Source: an uncultured Colwellia sp. (GTDB taxonomy: Bacteria > Pseudomonadota > Gammaproteobacteria > Enterobacterales > Alteromonadaceae). Taken from it: a DNA stretch of 43,459 nt. Made by a program: the position numbers and the translations under genes. The number at the start of each line of letters is the position of its first letter. The first letter of the stretch is position 1. The DNA is taken from the NCBI GenBank assembly GCA_913057925.1, contig CAJXPG010000014.1, positions 1 through 43,459 of the forward strand, in the 5' to 3' direction. Positions 1-7,486 of this stretch are shown piece by piece. Under the pieces are notes generated by a model. That model had not been told where the DNA came from. It ran no database searches and saw only the letters and a list, made by a program, of their open reading frames with translations.

Positions 1-31
1 TCGTGGGCTCGGAGATGTGTATAAGAGACAG
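1..31 (+). other. Nextera sequencing adapter (artefact)
   Basis: These bases match the Illumina Nextera read-2 arm, ending in the 19-base Tn5 mosaic end AGATGTGTATAAGAGACAG. They are library sequence, not genome. Native DNA begins at base 32. The short open frame that starts in this stretch is therefore not a gene. Confidence 0.97.
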
Positions 32-120
32 TAGTTATTCTATTGTTTATGAATTTAACGCAGAAGTAAGGAAAAATAGCTGCTATGGAGCTATGTATTA
101 TCCCGAGCTGAGGTTATTTA
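32..120 (+). repeat. Interspersed ~89-bp repeat, copy A
   Basis: This stretch aligns without gaps to 28298-28386: the first 31 bases are identical and the rest differs at roughly one base in four or five. The distal end (TTATCCCGAGCTGAGGTTA) recurs inverted at 22966-22990. The stop codon of the next minus-strand gene lies inside the repeat end. The contig end coincides with the repeat, as expected if the repeat broke the assembly. Confidence 0.8.
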
Positions 121-365
121 GACCAAACCTTGCCACCGATCATTTTAAAAGCAGGTGTTCCTCTAATAAGGCAATCTCGAGCAAACGGTAAATCGCACTG
201 CGGACAAATACCAGGCATTAAAGTGAAGTCTTGATTAATTCGCTCTTTAAAGCATTTGAGTAAAGCCCCCTTGCCTCCTTTACGGTATTTAAAGAGTAAA
301 AAGTTACACTGCTTACAATAAACATTCACAGTTTTAGTTGGGCCTTTTTTATTGGGCTTGGCCAT
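114..365 (-). CDS. Small zinc-ribbon-like protein, 83 aa
   Basis: This is a conserved-looking short basic protein of unknown function. Two CxxC knuckles (C17/C20 and C54/C57, the second as CPQC) are spaced as in a zinc ribbon, with a further lone C38. The N-terminus is Lys-rich (MAKPNKKGPTK), which could favour nucleic-acid contact. There is no signal peptide or membrane segment, so it should be cytoplasmic. It lies 100 bp downstream of the EAL gene on the same strand but probably forms its own unit. The stop codon sits in the flanking repeat. The zinc-binding call comes only from cysteine spacing. Confidence 0.7.
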   Translation of the reverse strand: MAKPNKKGPTKTVNVYCKQCNFLLFKYRKGGKGALLKCFKERINQDFTLMPGICPQCDLPFARDCLIRGTPAFKMIGGKVWSK

Positions 366-467
366 GCAATTCTCTATAGCGGTTAAATGAAAAGTAATAA
401 ATATTAGGTAAACAAGAGCGTTAAAATGTTGTATCGAAATTTAATCCCTCAATAAGTCATTAACTTA

Positions 468-1202
468 CTAGCTTACATGTTTAAATTGCGATTTATAATA
501 AAAGCCCTGAACAAAATCGCAGTTAAGTTGTTTAGCAAGTAGCAAGTCTTCAGCAGTTTCAACACCTTCTAATATCACCTGTTTGTTCGTACTGTGCGCG
601 TAATCAATAATTGATTTTACTAACAACATGAAATTCCGGTTATTGCGATTTTTCATTACGAACTTATCTAACTTGATAAAATTAACCAGTTGAATAACGG
701 ATGTTGAAATCATCGATTGTGGATTGCACACATCATCGATGGCAGTGTAAATGTTATTTTTTGACAAGTTGTCAATCATCGCCAAACTCATAATGGCATC
801 ATTAATCTCTGAGTTCTCTATCAACTCTACAATAACGTTAGATTTTTTATATTCTTTGAATAGTTTAAGGAAAGGATTGCTTTGATCGACAATGCCACTG
901 GAAAAATATGAGTCTTGATCTAAATTAACAAAAATATCAAAGCCATTAACAGCATAACTCAGTTGCAATTTCTTTTGTTGATATTCAACTTGAAATAAAC
1001 TTAATGGGCTTTTATGTAGAGATTCATAGACAAGATCAGGACGAATTGATTGATTATCACTGGTATAAAACCTTGCTAAAGATTCATAAGCATAAATTTG
1101 CTGACTTTTACAACTGACAATGGGTTGGTATTCAACGCCAAAGCGTTTAGATTCAAGTAAATCAATTAAACGCTCAGCGCTGAGTAAATTCTTTTCTTTC
1201 AT
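468..1202 (-). CDS. Stand-alone EAL-domain c-di-GMP phosphodiesterase
   Basis: The 244 residues consist of one EAL domain with no sensor, GGDEF or membrane part. EAL enzymes hydrolyse c-di-GMP to pGpG using two metal ions. The expected ligands are present: the signature glutamate (as YESLARF, near residue 40), the Asn of FVNLD, the Glu of VELIEN, the Asp pair in AIDDV, the Lys of FIKLDK, EGVE and the Gln of FVQGF. The usual DDFGxGYSS loop is altered to DDVCNPQSM, so catalytic rate or dimer control may differ, although both Asp residues remain. A Fur-like box lies 64 bp upstream of the start. The FtsZ-like gene upstream is co-oriented with a 98-bp gap. Activity is inferred, not shown. Confidence 0.85.
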   Translation of the reverse strand: MKEKNLLSAERLIDLLESKRFGVEYQPIVSCKSQQIYAYESLARFYTSDNQSIRPDLVYESLHKSPLSLFQVEYQQKKLQLSYAVNGFDIFVNLDQDSYFSSGIVDQSNPFLKLFKEYKKSNVIVELIENSEINDAIMSLAMIDNLSKNNIYTAIDDVCNPQSMISTSVIQLVNFIKLDKFVMKNRNNRNFMLLVKSIIDYAHSTNKQVILEGVETAEDLLLAKQLNCDFVQGFYYKSQFKHVS

Positions 1203-1265
1203 GCTCGAAGTTAGTAATTTCTTAACTAACTTTCCTACGGCTCATATGGAACAACAAACCTTAAA

Positions 1266-1280
1266 TGAGAATGATTATCA
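1266..1280. promoter_or_regulatory. Fur box (7-1-7 type) upstream of EAL gene
   Basis: TGAGAATGATTATCA matches the Fur 7-1-7 consensus TGATAATnATTATCA with one mismatch. It lies between the FtsZ-like stop (1301) and the EAL start (1202). On the minus strand it overlaps a plausible promoter: a TTTACA -35 followed 17 bases later by a weaker TAAGGT. The layout suggests iron-dependent repression of the EAL gene. Confidence 0.6.
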
Positions 1281-1300
1281 TGTAAAGCTATGTTTGTTGT

Positions 1301-2434
1301 TTATAGTTTGTTTGCCATTAATTTGCGCGTTATTGCTGGAATATCGGTATAGCCTTCCCCTTGCGTTATAAAGCTGAGCTCTTCGTCTATATATTCTGGC
1401 TCAGTACTTTGAGTTGTTCCATTTTCAATTTCTTCAGTTTTATGCTCAACAACTTCAGGCTTTTCAGTCATTTTACAATCGCTAATACCTGAGCCAATGA
1501 TCAGGATTTCAATTTCAGAAGCTAAATCAGGCGCTAAACTCACTCCCGGAACAATCAATACAGCGCTATTAGTGACTTTGGTACGAATGTGGTCAATTAA
1601 ACCGTTGTAAGTAGATAGTTTGGGCTCAGACTTGCAAAATAACTGAAAGATGATGCCCTTTGCGGTATCGATATTTGCAATAGACACAAGCGGGTTATTG
1701 AGCGCTTGATCAAGCGCTTCAAAGGCTTGCTCTTCTGAGTCAGCCTTACCCACGCCTAATATTGATTCACCTTCGTAAGATAAAATAGTTGAGAAATCAT
1801 TTTTATCCACATTGACATAGCCCGTTTCATTGAGCATCTGTACCAAAGCAATCAGTAAGTTTTTTAATACTTCATTACTCTGATTAAAGGCTGAGAACAA
1901 ACCAACGCTTTCTCCTAAGCCTTTAAGCAAAAGATCATTAGACAAAGTGATATAAGCATGGATTGGCTCTTTAATATCTTCAATGCCTTGAAGCGCATAA
2001 TCCATACGCACCTTTCCTTCAGACTCAAAGGGTAAGGTAACAATAGCTAGACAGTTAATATTAAGCTCACGTGCAATTTGAGCGACTAATGGGCTGGCGC
2101 CGGTACCTGTGCCACCACCAAAACCAGCGGTAATAATAACAATATCGCTGTCGGTCATGGCACTGCGCAACAGCGCTTCACTTTCTTGTGCTGCTTGAAA
2201 ACCTATACTTGGATCCGCTCCGGCGCCATAGCCATTGGTAAGGTTCTCACCAATAAGTATCTTATTTTTAACATTGATACTATTTAACGCCGCTAAATCA
2301 GTGTTAACGGCAACCAAGTTTACCTGCTCTGATAAGTTATTTTCCTGCAACATATTGACTGTGTTACAGCCACACCCCCCAATGCCAACAACTGTAATTA
2401 AAAGCTCTGGATTACCGTTAAGAAGTTCTTTCAT
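1301..2434 (-). CDS. FtsZ-like tubulin GTPase, divergent paralogue
   Basis: This 377-residue protein has the FtsZ fold signatures. A glycine-rich nucleotide loop (GIGGCGCN, residues 17-24) is followed by the tubulin signature GGGTGTG (106-112). A T7-loop-like NVDKND (208-213) keeps both acidic residues that catalyse GTP hydrolysis across the protomer interface in E. coli FtsZ (NVDFAD). The C-terminus ends in TDIPAITRK, resembling the DIPAFLRK peptide that binds FtsA and ZipA. The open frame continues to 2503, but I place the start at 2434 because AGGGA lies six bases upstream and the protein then begins like FtsZ. It is not near dcw genes and is too divergent to be the housekeeping copy (for example GGCGCN instead of GGGGNA). 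It could modulate the Z ring or form its own filament. Confidence 0.85.
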   Translation of the reverse strand: MKELLNGNPELLITVVGIGGCGCNTVNMLQENNLSEQVNLVAVNTDLAALNSINVKNKILIGENLTNGYGAGADPSIGFQAAQESEALLRSAMTDSDIVIITAGFGGGTGTGASPLVAQIARELNINCLAIVTLPFESEGKVRMDYALQGIEDIKEPIHAYITLSNDLLLKGLGESVGLFSAFNQSNEVLKNLLIALVQMLNETGYVNVDKNDFSTILSYEGESILGVGKADSEEQAFEALDQALNNPLVSIANIDTAKGIIFQLFCKSEPKLSTYNGLIDHIRTKVTNSAVLIVPGVSLAPDLASEIEILIIGSGISDCKMTEKPEVVEHKTEEIENGTTQSTEPEYIDEELSFITQGEGYTDIPAITRKLMANKL

Positions 2435-2760
2435 GCGTGTCCCTATTTGTCTGCCTGATCTGCCACATATCAATAATAACAAGCGAAAAGTGTTGACCAG
2501 CATCAGGTCTGAATTCAGTTAAATTGTAGTGTGAGTCTTACGTAATTTTAATGATCTTTTACATTTATTATAGAGATCATATCTTTGTTAATCCACAGCA
2601 AAGGTAACTCTAGCCACATCTAAATAGTTTAAATCTGACTTATTTAAAATTTCGAAAATACTTAACTAATTTATATCAATTTATTTTGAAGATTTGAAAC
2701 TAGTTTCACGTTAATAAAAGCGCTCAAAAATAGTAAATAGTCACATACAGAGTGATTTAA
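2435..2760. other. A+T-rich gene-free stretch
   Basis: No convincing gene, terminator or RNA was seen here. It holds the upstream region of the FtsZ-like gene, which must contain its promoter, and then runs into the GAGTTACC repeats. Confidence 0.5.
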
Positions 2761-2880
2761 GAGTTAGTGGAGTTACCATGAACACCAGAACTAAGAGTTA
2801 CCAGAGTTACGATGCCGTGTGTTACAGGGTTGCCGGAGTTATCAGTGACTTGCGTTTATGAGTTACCAGGGTTACCATTA
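2761..2880 (+). repeat. Degenerate GAGTTACC-type direct repeats
   Basis: Four imperfect direct copies of a unit like GAGTTACCAGRGTTACCAT start near 2761, 2794, 2819 and 2859, with irregular spacing of about 25-40 bases. Each unit is itself a doubled GAGTTACC. They end 36 bases before the HicB start. They could be an eroded tandem repeat or a set of protein-binding sites. Confidence 0.65.
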
Positions 2881-2915
2881 TTAAAAGGCAGTTTTGGCTC
2901 AGTTAAGGTAATAAA

Positions 2916-3338
2916 ATGAAGTACAGTGTGGTGTTCACATCAATTGAGAAAACAAGTAATTATCAAGTAAACGTTCCTGATTTACCGGGATGTTCTATTG
3001 TCGCTGAAACGATCGATTCAGGCATAGATGAGGTAACTAAAGCGATCAAATCGCATTTAGAAATACTGGCAGAATATGGTGAAAAAATTCCTAGTGGCTT
3101 AAGTTTAGAAAACCATAGGAAAAGTTATATGTTGGAAAATCCTCATACATATGCACAAGCATTTTGGGCGATTATTGCAATCGATATAACGCCCTACCTC
3201 GGTAAGAGTCATAAAATAAATGTCACTTTACCGGAGCTGTTGATTACGCAAATTGACGATAAGGTAAATAAGTCTTCTGACTATAAAACACGATCTGGAT
3301 TTATTGCCAGTGCTTGTCTAGCAGAGTTAGCCAAATAA
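2916..3338 (+). CDS. HicB-family antitoxin, orphan
   Basis: The 140 residues match the length and layout of HicB. The N-terminal half has the partial RNase-H-like HicB fold (VNVPDLPGCSIVAET, then a helix ending before EKIPSG). The C-terminal 40 residues (LPELLITQIDDKVN to RSGFIASACLAELAK) resemble the ribbon-helix-helix DNA-binding end. HicB normally neutralises the mRNA-cleaving toxin HicA and represses the hicAB promoter. No HicA-like frame (about 60 aa) was found on either side, so this copy is an orphan. It may act as a solitary regulator or protect against a HicA elsewhere. The repeat array directly upstream is a possible operator. Confidence 0.8.
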   Translation: MKYSVVFTSIEKTSNYQVNVPDLPGCSIVAETIDSGIDEVTKAIKSHLEILAEYGEKIPSGLSLENHRKSYMLENPHTYAQAFWAIIAIDITPYLGKSHKINVTLPELLITQIDDKVNKSSDYKTRSGFIASACLAELAK

Positions 3339-3410
3339 ACTAGCTAAGTAAAGTAGATAAAAAGAGTAGCTAAGCAATATGAAGTGTCTGGCTACAAGGT
3401 AACGAGAACA

Positions 3411-3440
3411 AAAAAAGCAGTTCGTAAGAACTGCTTTTTC
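3411..3440. terminator. Bidirectional intrinsic terminator (hicB / bioD)
   Basis: An 11-bp stem AAAAGCAGTTC/GAACTGCTTTT with a GTAA loop has A and T tracts on both sides. It lies between the convergent hicB-like and bioD genes and can serve both. Confidence 0.85.
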
Positions 3441-3455
3441 AGTAGACAAATGTTA

Positions 3456-3478
3456 TTAACATCAACTCAGGTTAAGAG
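3456..3478 (+). repeat. Short dispersed repeat (TTAACATCAACTC type)
   Basis: The 23 bases differ at one position from the inverse of 23014-23036. Related 21-base forms occur at 28190-28210 and 32819-32839. All copies are intergenic. Confidence 0.6.
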
Positions 3479-3517
3479 TTAAGTTAACAATATAATACTA
3501 TCGCCATTATTTATTCA

Positions 3518-4258
3518 TCAGTTTAAAACCGATAAATCCACCTGCTTAGCCGCTAGCTTAATTTTATCAGTTTGAGATAATTTATTATTTAATGAGTTAC
3601 ACTCTGCAATGAATTCGAACTGAGCTAACTTAGGTATAGGTAATAGTTTCGACAACTCTGCAATATTCTCATCTAAGTTATTCATTGGCTCAGCGCTAGC
3701 ACAATTTGCAACCCATGCAATACACTCTAGTCCATCTGCTTTGATCATTTCATAGGTTAATAAAGCATGATTTAAACAACCCAATTTCATATTTACCACT
3801 AAAATAACCTTTAACTCTTCTTTGATAGCGAAGTCAGATAGGAATTGATACTTCCCTGAATCATCATCGCCAAGCGGTAAGCGCCAACCACCAGCACCTT
3901 CTACTAAAGTAACATCAGCTTCAATGGCTTTAACTTTTTGGTAATACTGTTGAATAGTTTCAATCGTAATAGCTTGACCGACTTTTCTTGCAGCAATGTG
4001 TGGGGCTATTGGCTCTTCAAAAGCGATAGGATTAATTTGAGCAATTGTTTGCTGACAGTTGGCAAACTGACACAGCAATTTTGCATCTTCATTAATTAAT
4101 ATACCCTCTTGTCGATCACAACCTGCAGAGACTGGCTTGTATGTGGCAACGCGTGTTGAAGTGTTTTCAGATTCATGGGTTAATGCATGCGTTATTGCAC
4201 AGCTAACGAAAGTTTTTCCTGCATCAGTATCCGTTGCAGTAATGAAGAATTGTTTCAT
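3518..4258 (-). CDS. bioD: Dethiobiotin synthetase
   Basis: BioD closes the ureido ring of dethiobiotin from 7,8-diaminopelargonic acid, CO2 and ATP. The 246-residue protein starts with the family P-loop (TATDTDAGKT, residues 7-16). It also has the KPVSAG substrate segment and the VEGAGGW motif near residue 120 that holds metal and phosphate. Length is normal for the family. It is the last gene of bioB-bioF-bioC-bioD, 69 bp after bioC, and is closed by the terminator at 3411-3440. Nothing looks damaged. Confidence 0.96.
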   Translation of the reverse strand: MKQFFITATDTDAGKTFVSCAITHALTHESENTSTRVATYKPVSAGCDRQEGILINEDAKLLCQFANCQQTIAQINPIAFEEPIAPHIAARKVGQAITIETIQQYYQKVKAIEADVTLVEGAGGWRLPLGDDDSGKYQFLSDFAIKEELKVILVVNMKLGCLNHALLTYEMIKADGLECIAWVANCASAEPMNNLDENIAELSKLLPIPKLAQFEFIAECNSLNNKLSQTDKIKLAAKQVDLSVLN

Positions 4259-4327
4259 AAAATATTTTTACTATTTTTTACTAGAGCTGGAAGCTCGTGA
4301 GAATGGTTAAAGTTTTAGCTACAGCAA

Positions 4328-5125
4328 TTAATTATTTAACTTAACCACTAGGCCTGAAAATAATCGATAAGTGGCAGGATAAATACCATTAGGTTCAAGA
4401 AAGTCTTTATAGTGCTCTGTCATTTGAAACCATTTATCTTTACCCGACAGCCCTCTATTTTTTTTCTGTGCAAGATGATTTGCGCCCAGACCTTTTAATT
4501 CTCGCGCTAAATGAATGACATTTTGATATTCCAAAACAATATCTTGGCACTTTTGCTCGACCAATTTGCCCAGTTCATTATTAAATAAGCTATTTAACTC
4601 AGTAACAGTTTTAAAATCGATAACGTGTTGATCATCATCCACTTGATTCCATGACGACTTTAGCTCATGTAAAGTGCCGTCTACTAAGGTGGTAAAAATC
4701 AGCAAGCCACCTGGTTTTAAAACACGCATCATTTCAGCAATCGCTTCATCAAGTGGATCAAACCACTGAATCACTAAATTAGAATAAATGAAATCAATAC
4801 TGTTATCTTGCAACGGGATTTTATGTGCGTCAGCTTCAAGCCATAAAATACTTTTATTACGGCTCTCTTTTGCAAAGTGCAGCATTTGTTTTGATATATC
4901 TAAGCCAATAACTTGTTGATAAGAGCTGGCTAATAAATCAGTAAAAAAGCCAGTACCCGAGCCAAGGTCTAATACGGTTAAATCATTACGGTTTGGTAAC
5001 CACGGCATTAAATGTTTACCTGAAAAACGTTGTAACCTTGCCGATACATCATACGATTTACTTGCCGAGCCGAAACTTTTGGCGATATTTACCCGGTTTT
5101 CATTTTCTTGTTCTGTTTGAACCAT
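4328..5125 (-). CDS. bioC: Malonyl-ACP O-methyltransferase
   Basis: BioC methylates the free carboxyl of malonyl-ACP with S-adenosylmethionine, disguising it so that fatty-acid synthesis can build the pimeloyl chain. The 265 residues show the class I SAM fold: motif I as VLDLGSGTGFF (about residues 49-59), LDIS at the next acidic position, and a DFIYSNLVIQW post-motif typical of BioC. The N-terminus KSFGSASKSYD is characteristic. The start overlaps the bioF stop by one base (TAATG), implying translational coupling. bioH, which would remove the methyl ester, is not in this window. Confidence 0.95.
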   Translation of the reverse strand: MVQTEQENENRVNIAKSFGSASKSYDVSARLQRFSGKHLMPWLPNRNDLTVLDLGSGTGFFTDLLASSYQQVIGLDISKQMLHFAKESRNKSILWLEADAHKIPLQDNSIDFIYSNLVIQWFDPLDEAIAEMMRVLKPGGLLIFTTLVDGTLHELKSSWNQVDDDQHVIDFKTVTELNSLFNNELGKLVEQKCQDIVLEYQNVIHLARELKGLGANHLAQKKNRGLSGKDKWFQMTEHYKDFLEPNGIYPATYRLFSGLVVKLNN

Positions 5126-6273
5126 TAAGCTATAGCCTTATTTATGCATTCTGCTAAATACTTGATATCTTTGGTGTTATGGTTTGAGCATATGGTTACG
5201 CGTAACCTTGAGGTATTCGCCGCGACGGTTGGCGGTCGTATTGGAGTCAACCAAACACCTTGTTTTTTGAGCTGTTCGCTCACCCTAATTGTTTTTTCTT
5301 CATCGCCAATGATTATGGCATGAATTGAAGATTGTGTAGTAACTAACTCTACTTGTGGTGCAAGTAAATCACTAAAAAGTGCACTTAGTTCTGTGATTTT
5401 ATCTCGTCGCCACTGCTCTTTTTGAATCAACTCAATACTCTTTCGACTTGCCCAAGCCATAGCTGGTGACATTGCCGTTGAGTAAATATAGTGCCGAGAA
5501 AAGTTTACTAAATAGTCATGTAATTCATCATTACAAGTCAGAAAAGCGCCACTGGTTGCAACAGCTTTGCCTAGGGTAGCCATGGTAATATCAATATCGG
5601 CCAACCAGTTACTGCCCTGACCTTTATCGCCAATAACGCCAATGCTATGAGCATCATCTAAATATAGCCATGCTTGGTGTGATTTAGCTAATGTAGCAAG
5701 ATCACTTACCTTTGCTTGACAACCGTCCATACTAAAAACGCCTTCTGACGCGACAAGCTTATTGGCGGATGTGCCTGAGTTAGTTAGCAATTTTGTTAGC
5801 TGCTCAATATTATTATGATTAAAACGTTTTACCTTGGCTTTACTTTGATATGCGCCATCAATCATTGACGCGTGACTTAATTTATCAAGAAAAAACTGAC
5901 TATTATCAGACTTACCTAACGCATGGAACAGCGCTAAGTTTGCACTGTAACCGCTTGAGAAAAGTAAGCATTTAGGTTTATCTAGCCACTGACATATATC
6001 TTCTTCAAGTGCCTGATGAGCGTAGTGATAGCCGGTAACTAAACTAGAGCTACTTGAACAAACGCCAAATTTATCAGCACCCTCTTGCAGTGCTTTATTA
6101 ATGGCTAAATGATTATTTAAACCTAAATAATCATTTGAAGAAAAATTGAGATACGTTTTACCATTTACTTTGATATATCCGTCTTGTTCAACAACATGAT
6201 TGCAAACAAGTTGACGATAGCGAGACTTACTTTTTTGCTCATCAAGATCTGTACGGATAAAATCAAAGGCCAT
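5125..6273 (-). CDS. bioF: 8-amino-7-oxononanoate synthase
   Basis: BioF is a PLP enzyme joining pimeloyl-ACP (or -CoA) and alanine to give 8-amino-7-oxononanoate. The 382-residue length is normal. Recognisable parts are NFSSNDYLGL near the N-terminus, the LYLDDAHSIGVIGDKGQGS segment holding the PLP-binding Asp and His, and the Schiff-base lysine in ATLGKAVATSGAF. It lies 34 bp after bioB and overlaps bioC by one base, so it belongs to the same operon. Confidence 0.96.
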   Translation of the reverse strand: MAFDFIRTDLDEQKSKSRYRQLVCNHVVEQDGYIKVNGKTYLNFSSNDYLGLNNHLAINKALQEGADKFGVCSSSSSLVTGYHYAHQALEEDICQWLDKPKCLLFSSGYSANLALFHALGKSDNSQFFLDKLSHASMIDGAYQSKAKVKRFNHNNIEQLTKLLTNSGTSANKLVASEGVFSMDGCQAKVSDLATLAKSHQAWLYLDDAHSIGVIGDKGQGSNWLADIDITMATLGKAVATSGAFLTCNDELHDYLVNFSRHYIYSTAMSPAMAWASRKSIELIQKEQWRRDKITELSALFSDLLAPQVELVTTQSSIHAIIIGDEEKTIRVSEQLKKQGVWLTPIRPPTVAANTSRLRVTICSNHNTKDIKYLAECINKAIA

Positions 6274-6307
6274 AGATGCAATAACTCAATTTTTTGAAAA
6301 GCGCCGC

Positions 6308-7414
6308 TTAAACAGATGCGTTATAAAATAAATCACTGTTTTGTTGATCAACAATTGCTGTTTTAACAAGCTTATCGGACATGACACTATTATCATCAAC
6401 CGTTTCAGTGTTGATACCTAGTTTTCTAAACAATTCAATATCTTGGTTAGTTTCAGGGTTTTCTGCTGTTAATAGTTTGCAACCGTAAAAAATTGAATTA
6501 GCGCCAGCAAGGAAACACATCGCCTGCATTTGCTCATTCATTGCGGTTCTACCTGCAGAAAGACGCACGTGACTTTTTGGCATCATGATACGCGCAACGG
6601 CGATACAGCGGATAAAGTCAAAACTTTCTAAATCGTCAACATTTTCTAATGGTGTACCTTCAACTTTTACCAGCATATTAATCGGTACACTTTCTGGCTG
6701 CGGACTTAAGTTGGCAAGTTGAGCTAATAATGATGCCCGATCAACGGATTTTTCACCTAATCCAACAATACCGCCACTACACACTTTCATACCAGCGCCG
6801 CGGACATTATCTAAGGTATCTAACCTGTCTTGGTAAGTACGAGTGGTGATAATTTGATTATAATGTTCCGGTGATGTGTCTAAGTTATGGTTATAATAAT
6901 CAAGACCTGCTTCATTTAATCGATCAGCTTGTTCACCAGATAACATACCTAGGGTCATACAAGTCTCTAAACCTAACGCTTTAACGTTCTTTACCATATC
7001 TAAAACATAAGGCATGTCACGCTCTTTAGGGTTTCTCCATGCCGCTCCCATACAAAAGCGCGTTGAACCCATATCTTTAGCGCGCTGTGCAGCTTCTAGC
7101 ACTTTTTCTACCGCTAATAAGCTTTCTTTTTCTAAATCTGTTTTATTACGTGCACTTTGAGAACAATATTTACAGTCCTCTGGGCAAGCACCGGTTTTAA
7201 TTGATAATAAAGTACTGACTTGCACTTCATTGGCATTAAAGTTTTCACGATGAACTGTTTGTGCTTTAAACATTAAATCATTAAAAGGTAGTTCAAATAA
7301 CGCTTGTACTTCTTTTAGATTCCAGTTGTGGCGAACGATTGTATTAGTTGTTTGTGCTTGTGGGGCATTATTCACGGCGGTACTCGCTAAATCTGACATA
7401 AAACTCAATTGCAT
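6308..7414 (-). CDS. bioB: Biotin synthase
   Basis: BioB is the radical SAM enzyme that inserts sulfur into dethiobiotin. The 368-residue sequence has the radical SAM cluster motif CPEDCKYC (C-x3-C-x2-C) about 75 residues in. It also has the residues around RLSAGR that bind the second, [2Fe-2S], cluster. It is the first gene of the minus-strand operon. Two starts are possible, the one used here and a Met five codons later; neither has a strong ribosome site. The candidate operator and a TTGACA promoter lie immediately upstream. Confidence 0.97.
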   Translation of the reverse strand: MQLSFMSDLASTAVNNAPQAQTTNTIVRHNWNLKEVQALFELPFNDLMFKAQTVHRENFNANEVQVSTLLSIKTGACPEDCKYCSQSARNKTDLEKESLLAVEKVLEAAQRAKDMGSTRFCMGAAWRNPKERDMPYVLDMVKNVKALGLETCMTLGMLSGEQADRLNEAGLDYYNHNLDTSPEHYNQIITTRTYQDRLDTLDNVRGAGMKVCSGGIVGLGEKSVDRASLLAQLANLSPQPESVPINMLVKVEGTPLENVDDLESFDFIRCIAVARIMMPKSHVRLSAGRTAMNEQMQAMCFLAGANSIFYGCKLLTAENPETNQDIELFRKLGINTETVDDNSVMSDKLVKTAIVDQQNSDLFYNASV

Positions 7415-7432
7415 AGTATAAACTTAACGGGT

Positions 7433-7486
7433 AGTCTAGCCACCCTACCTATGATGTCAACGATTAAAAAGATTTTTAGTTAACAA
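7433..7486. promoter_or_regulatory. Divergent bio promoters with candidate BirA operator
   Basis: On the minus strand, TTGACA (7455-7460) and TAGACT (7433-7438) with a 16-base spacer form a good bioB promoter. On the plus strand TATGAT (7450-7455) is a candidate bioA -10. Over both lies a BirA-like inverted repeat: minus-strand TTGTTAACT (7478-7486), 15 bases, then CGTTGACAT (7454-7462). These half-sites match TTGTAAACC/GGTTTACAA at 7 of 9 and 6 of 9 positions. The E. coli bio operator has the same face-to-face layout. BirA binding is inferred. Confidence 0.55.

Noticed and set aside
3-191. 62-aa open frame at the left end
   Set aside because: Its first residues come from the Nextera adapter and the rest from the interspersed repeat; it has no protein-like features.
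1120-1371. 83-aa plus-strand frame over the EAL/FtsZ gap
   Set aside because: It is antisense to the EAL and FtsZ-like genes at both ends and covers the Fur box; no family resemblance or ribosome site.
2435-2503. N-terminal extension of the FtsZ-like protein
   Set aside because: The frame is open, but a good ribosome site and the family-like start place the beginning at 2434.
2761-2880. CRISPR array
   Set aside because: The copies are degenerate, unevenly spaced and internally doubled, with no cas genes; not a CRISPR.
2520-2915. HicA toxin gene upstream of hicB
   Set aside because: No frame of about 60 residues with the HicA GSHH-type motif was found on either strand; the area is repeats.
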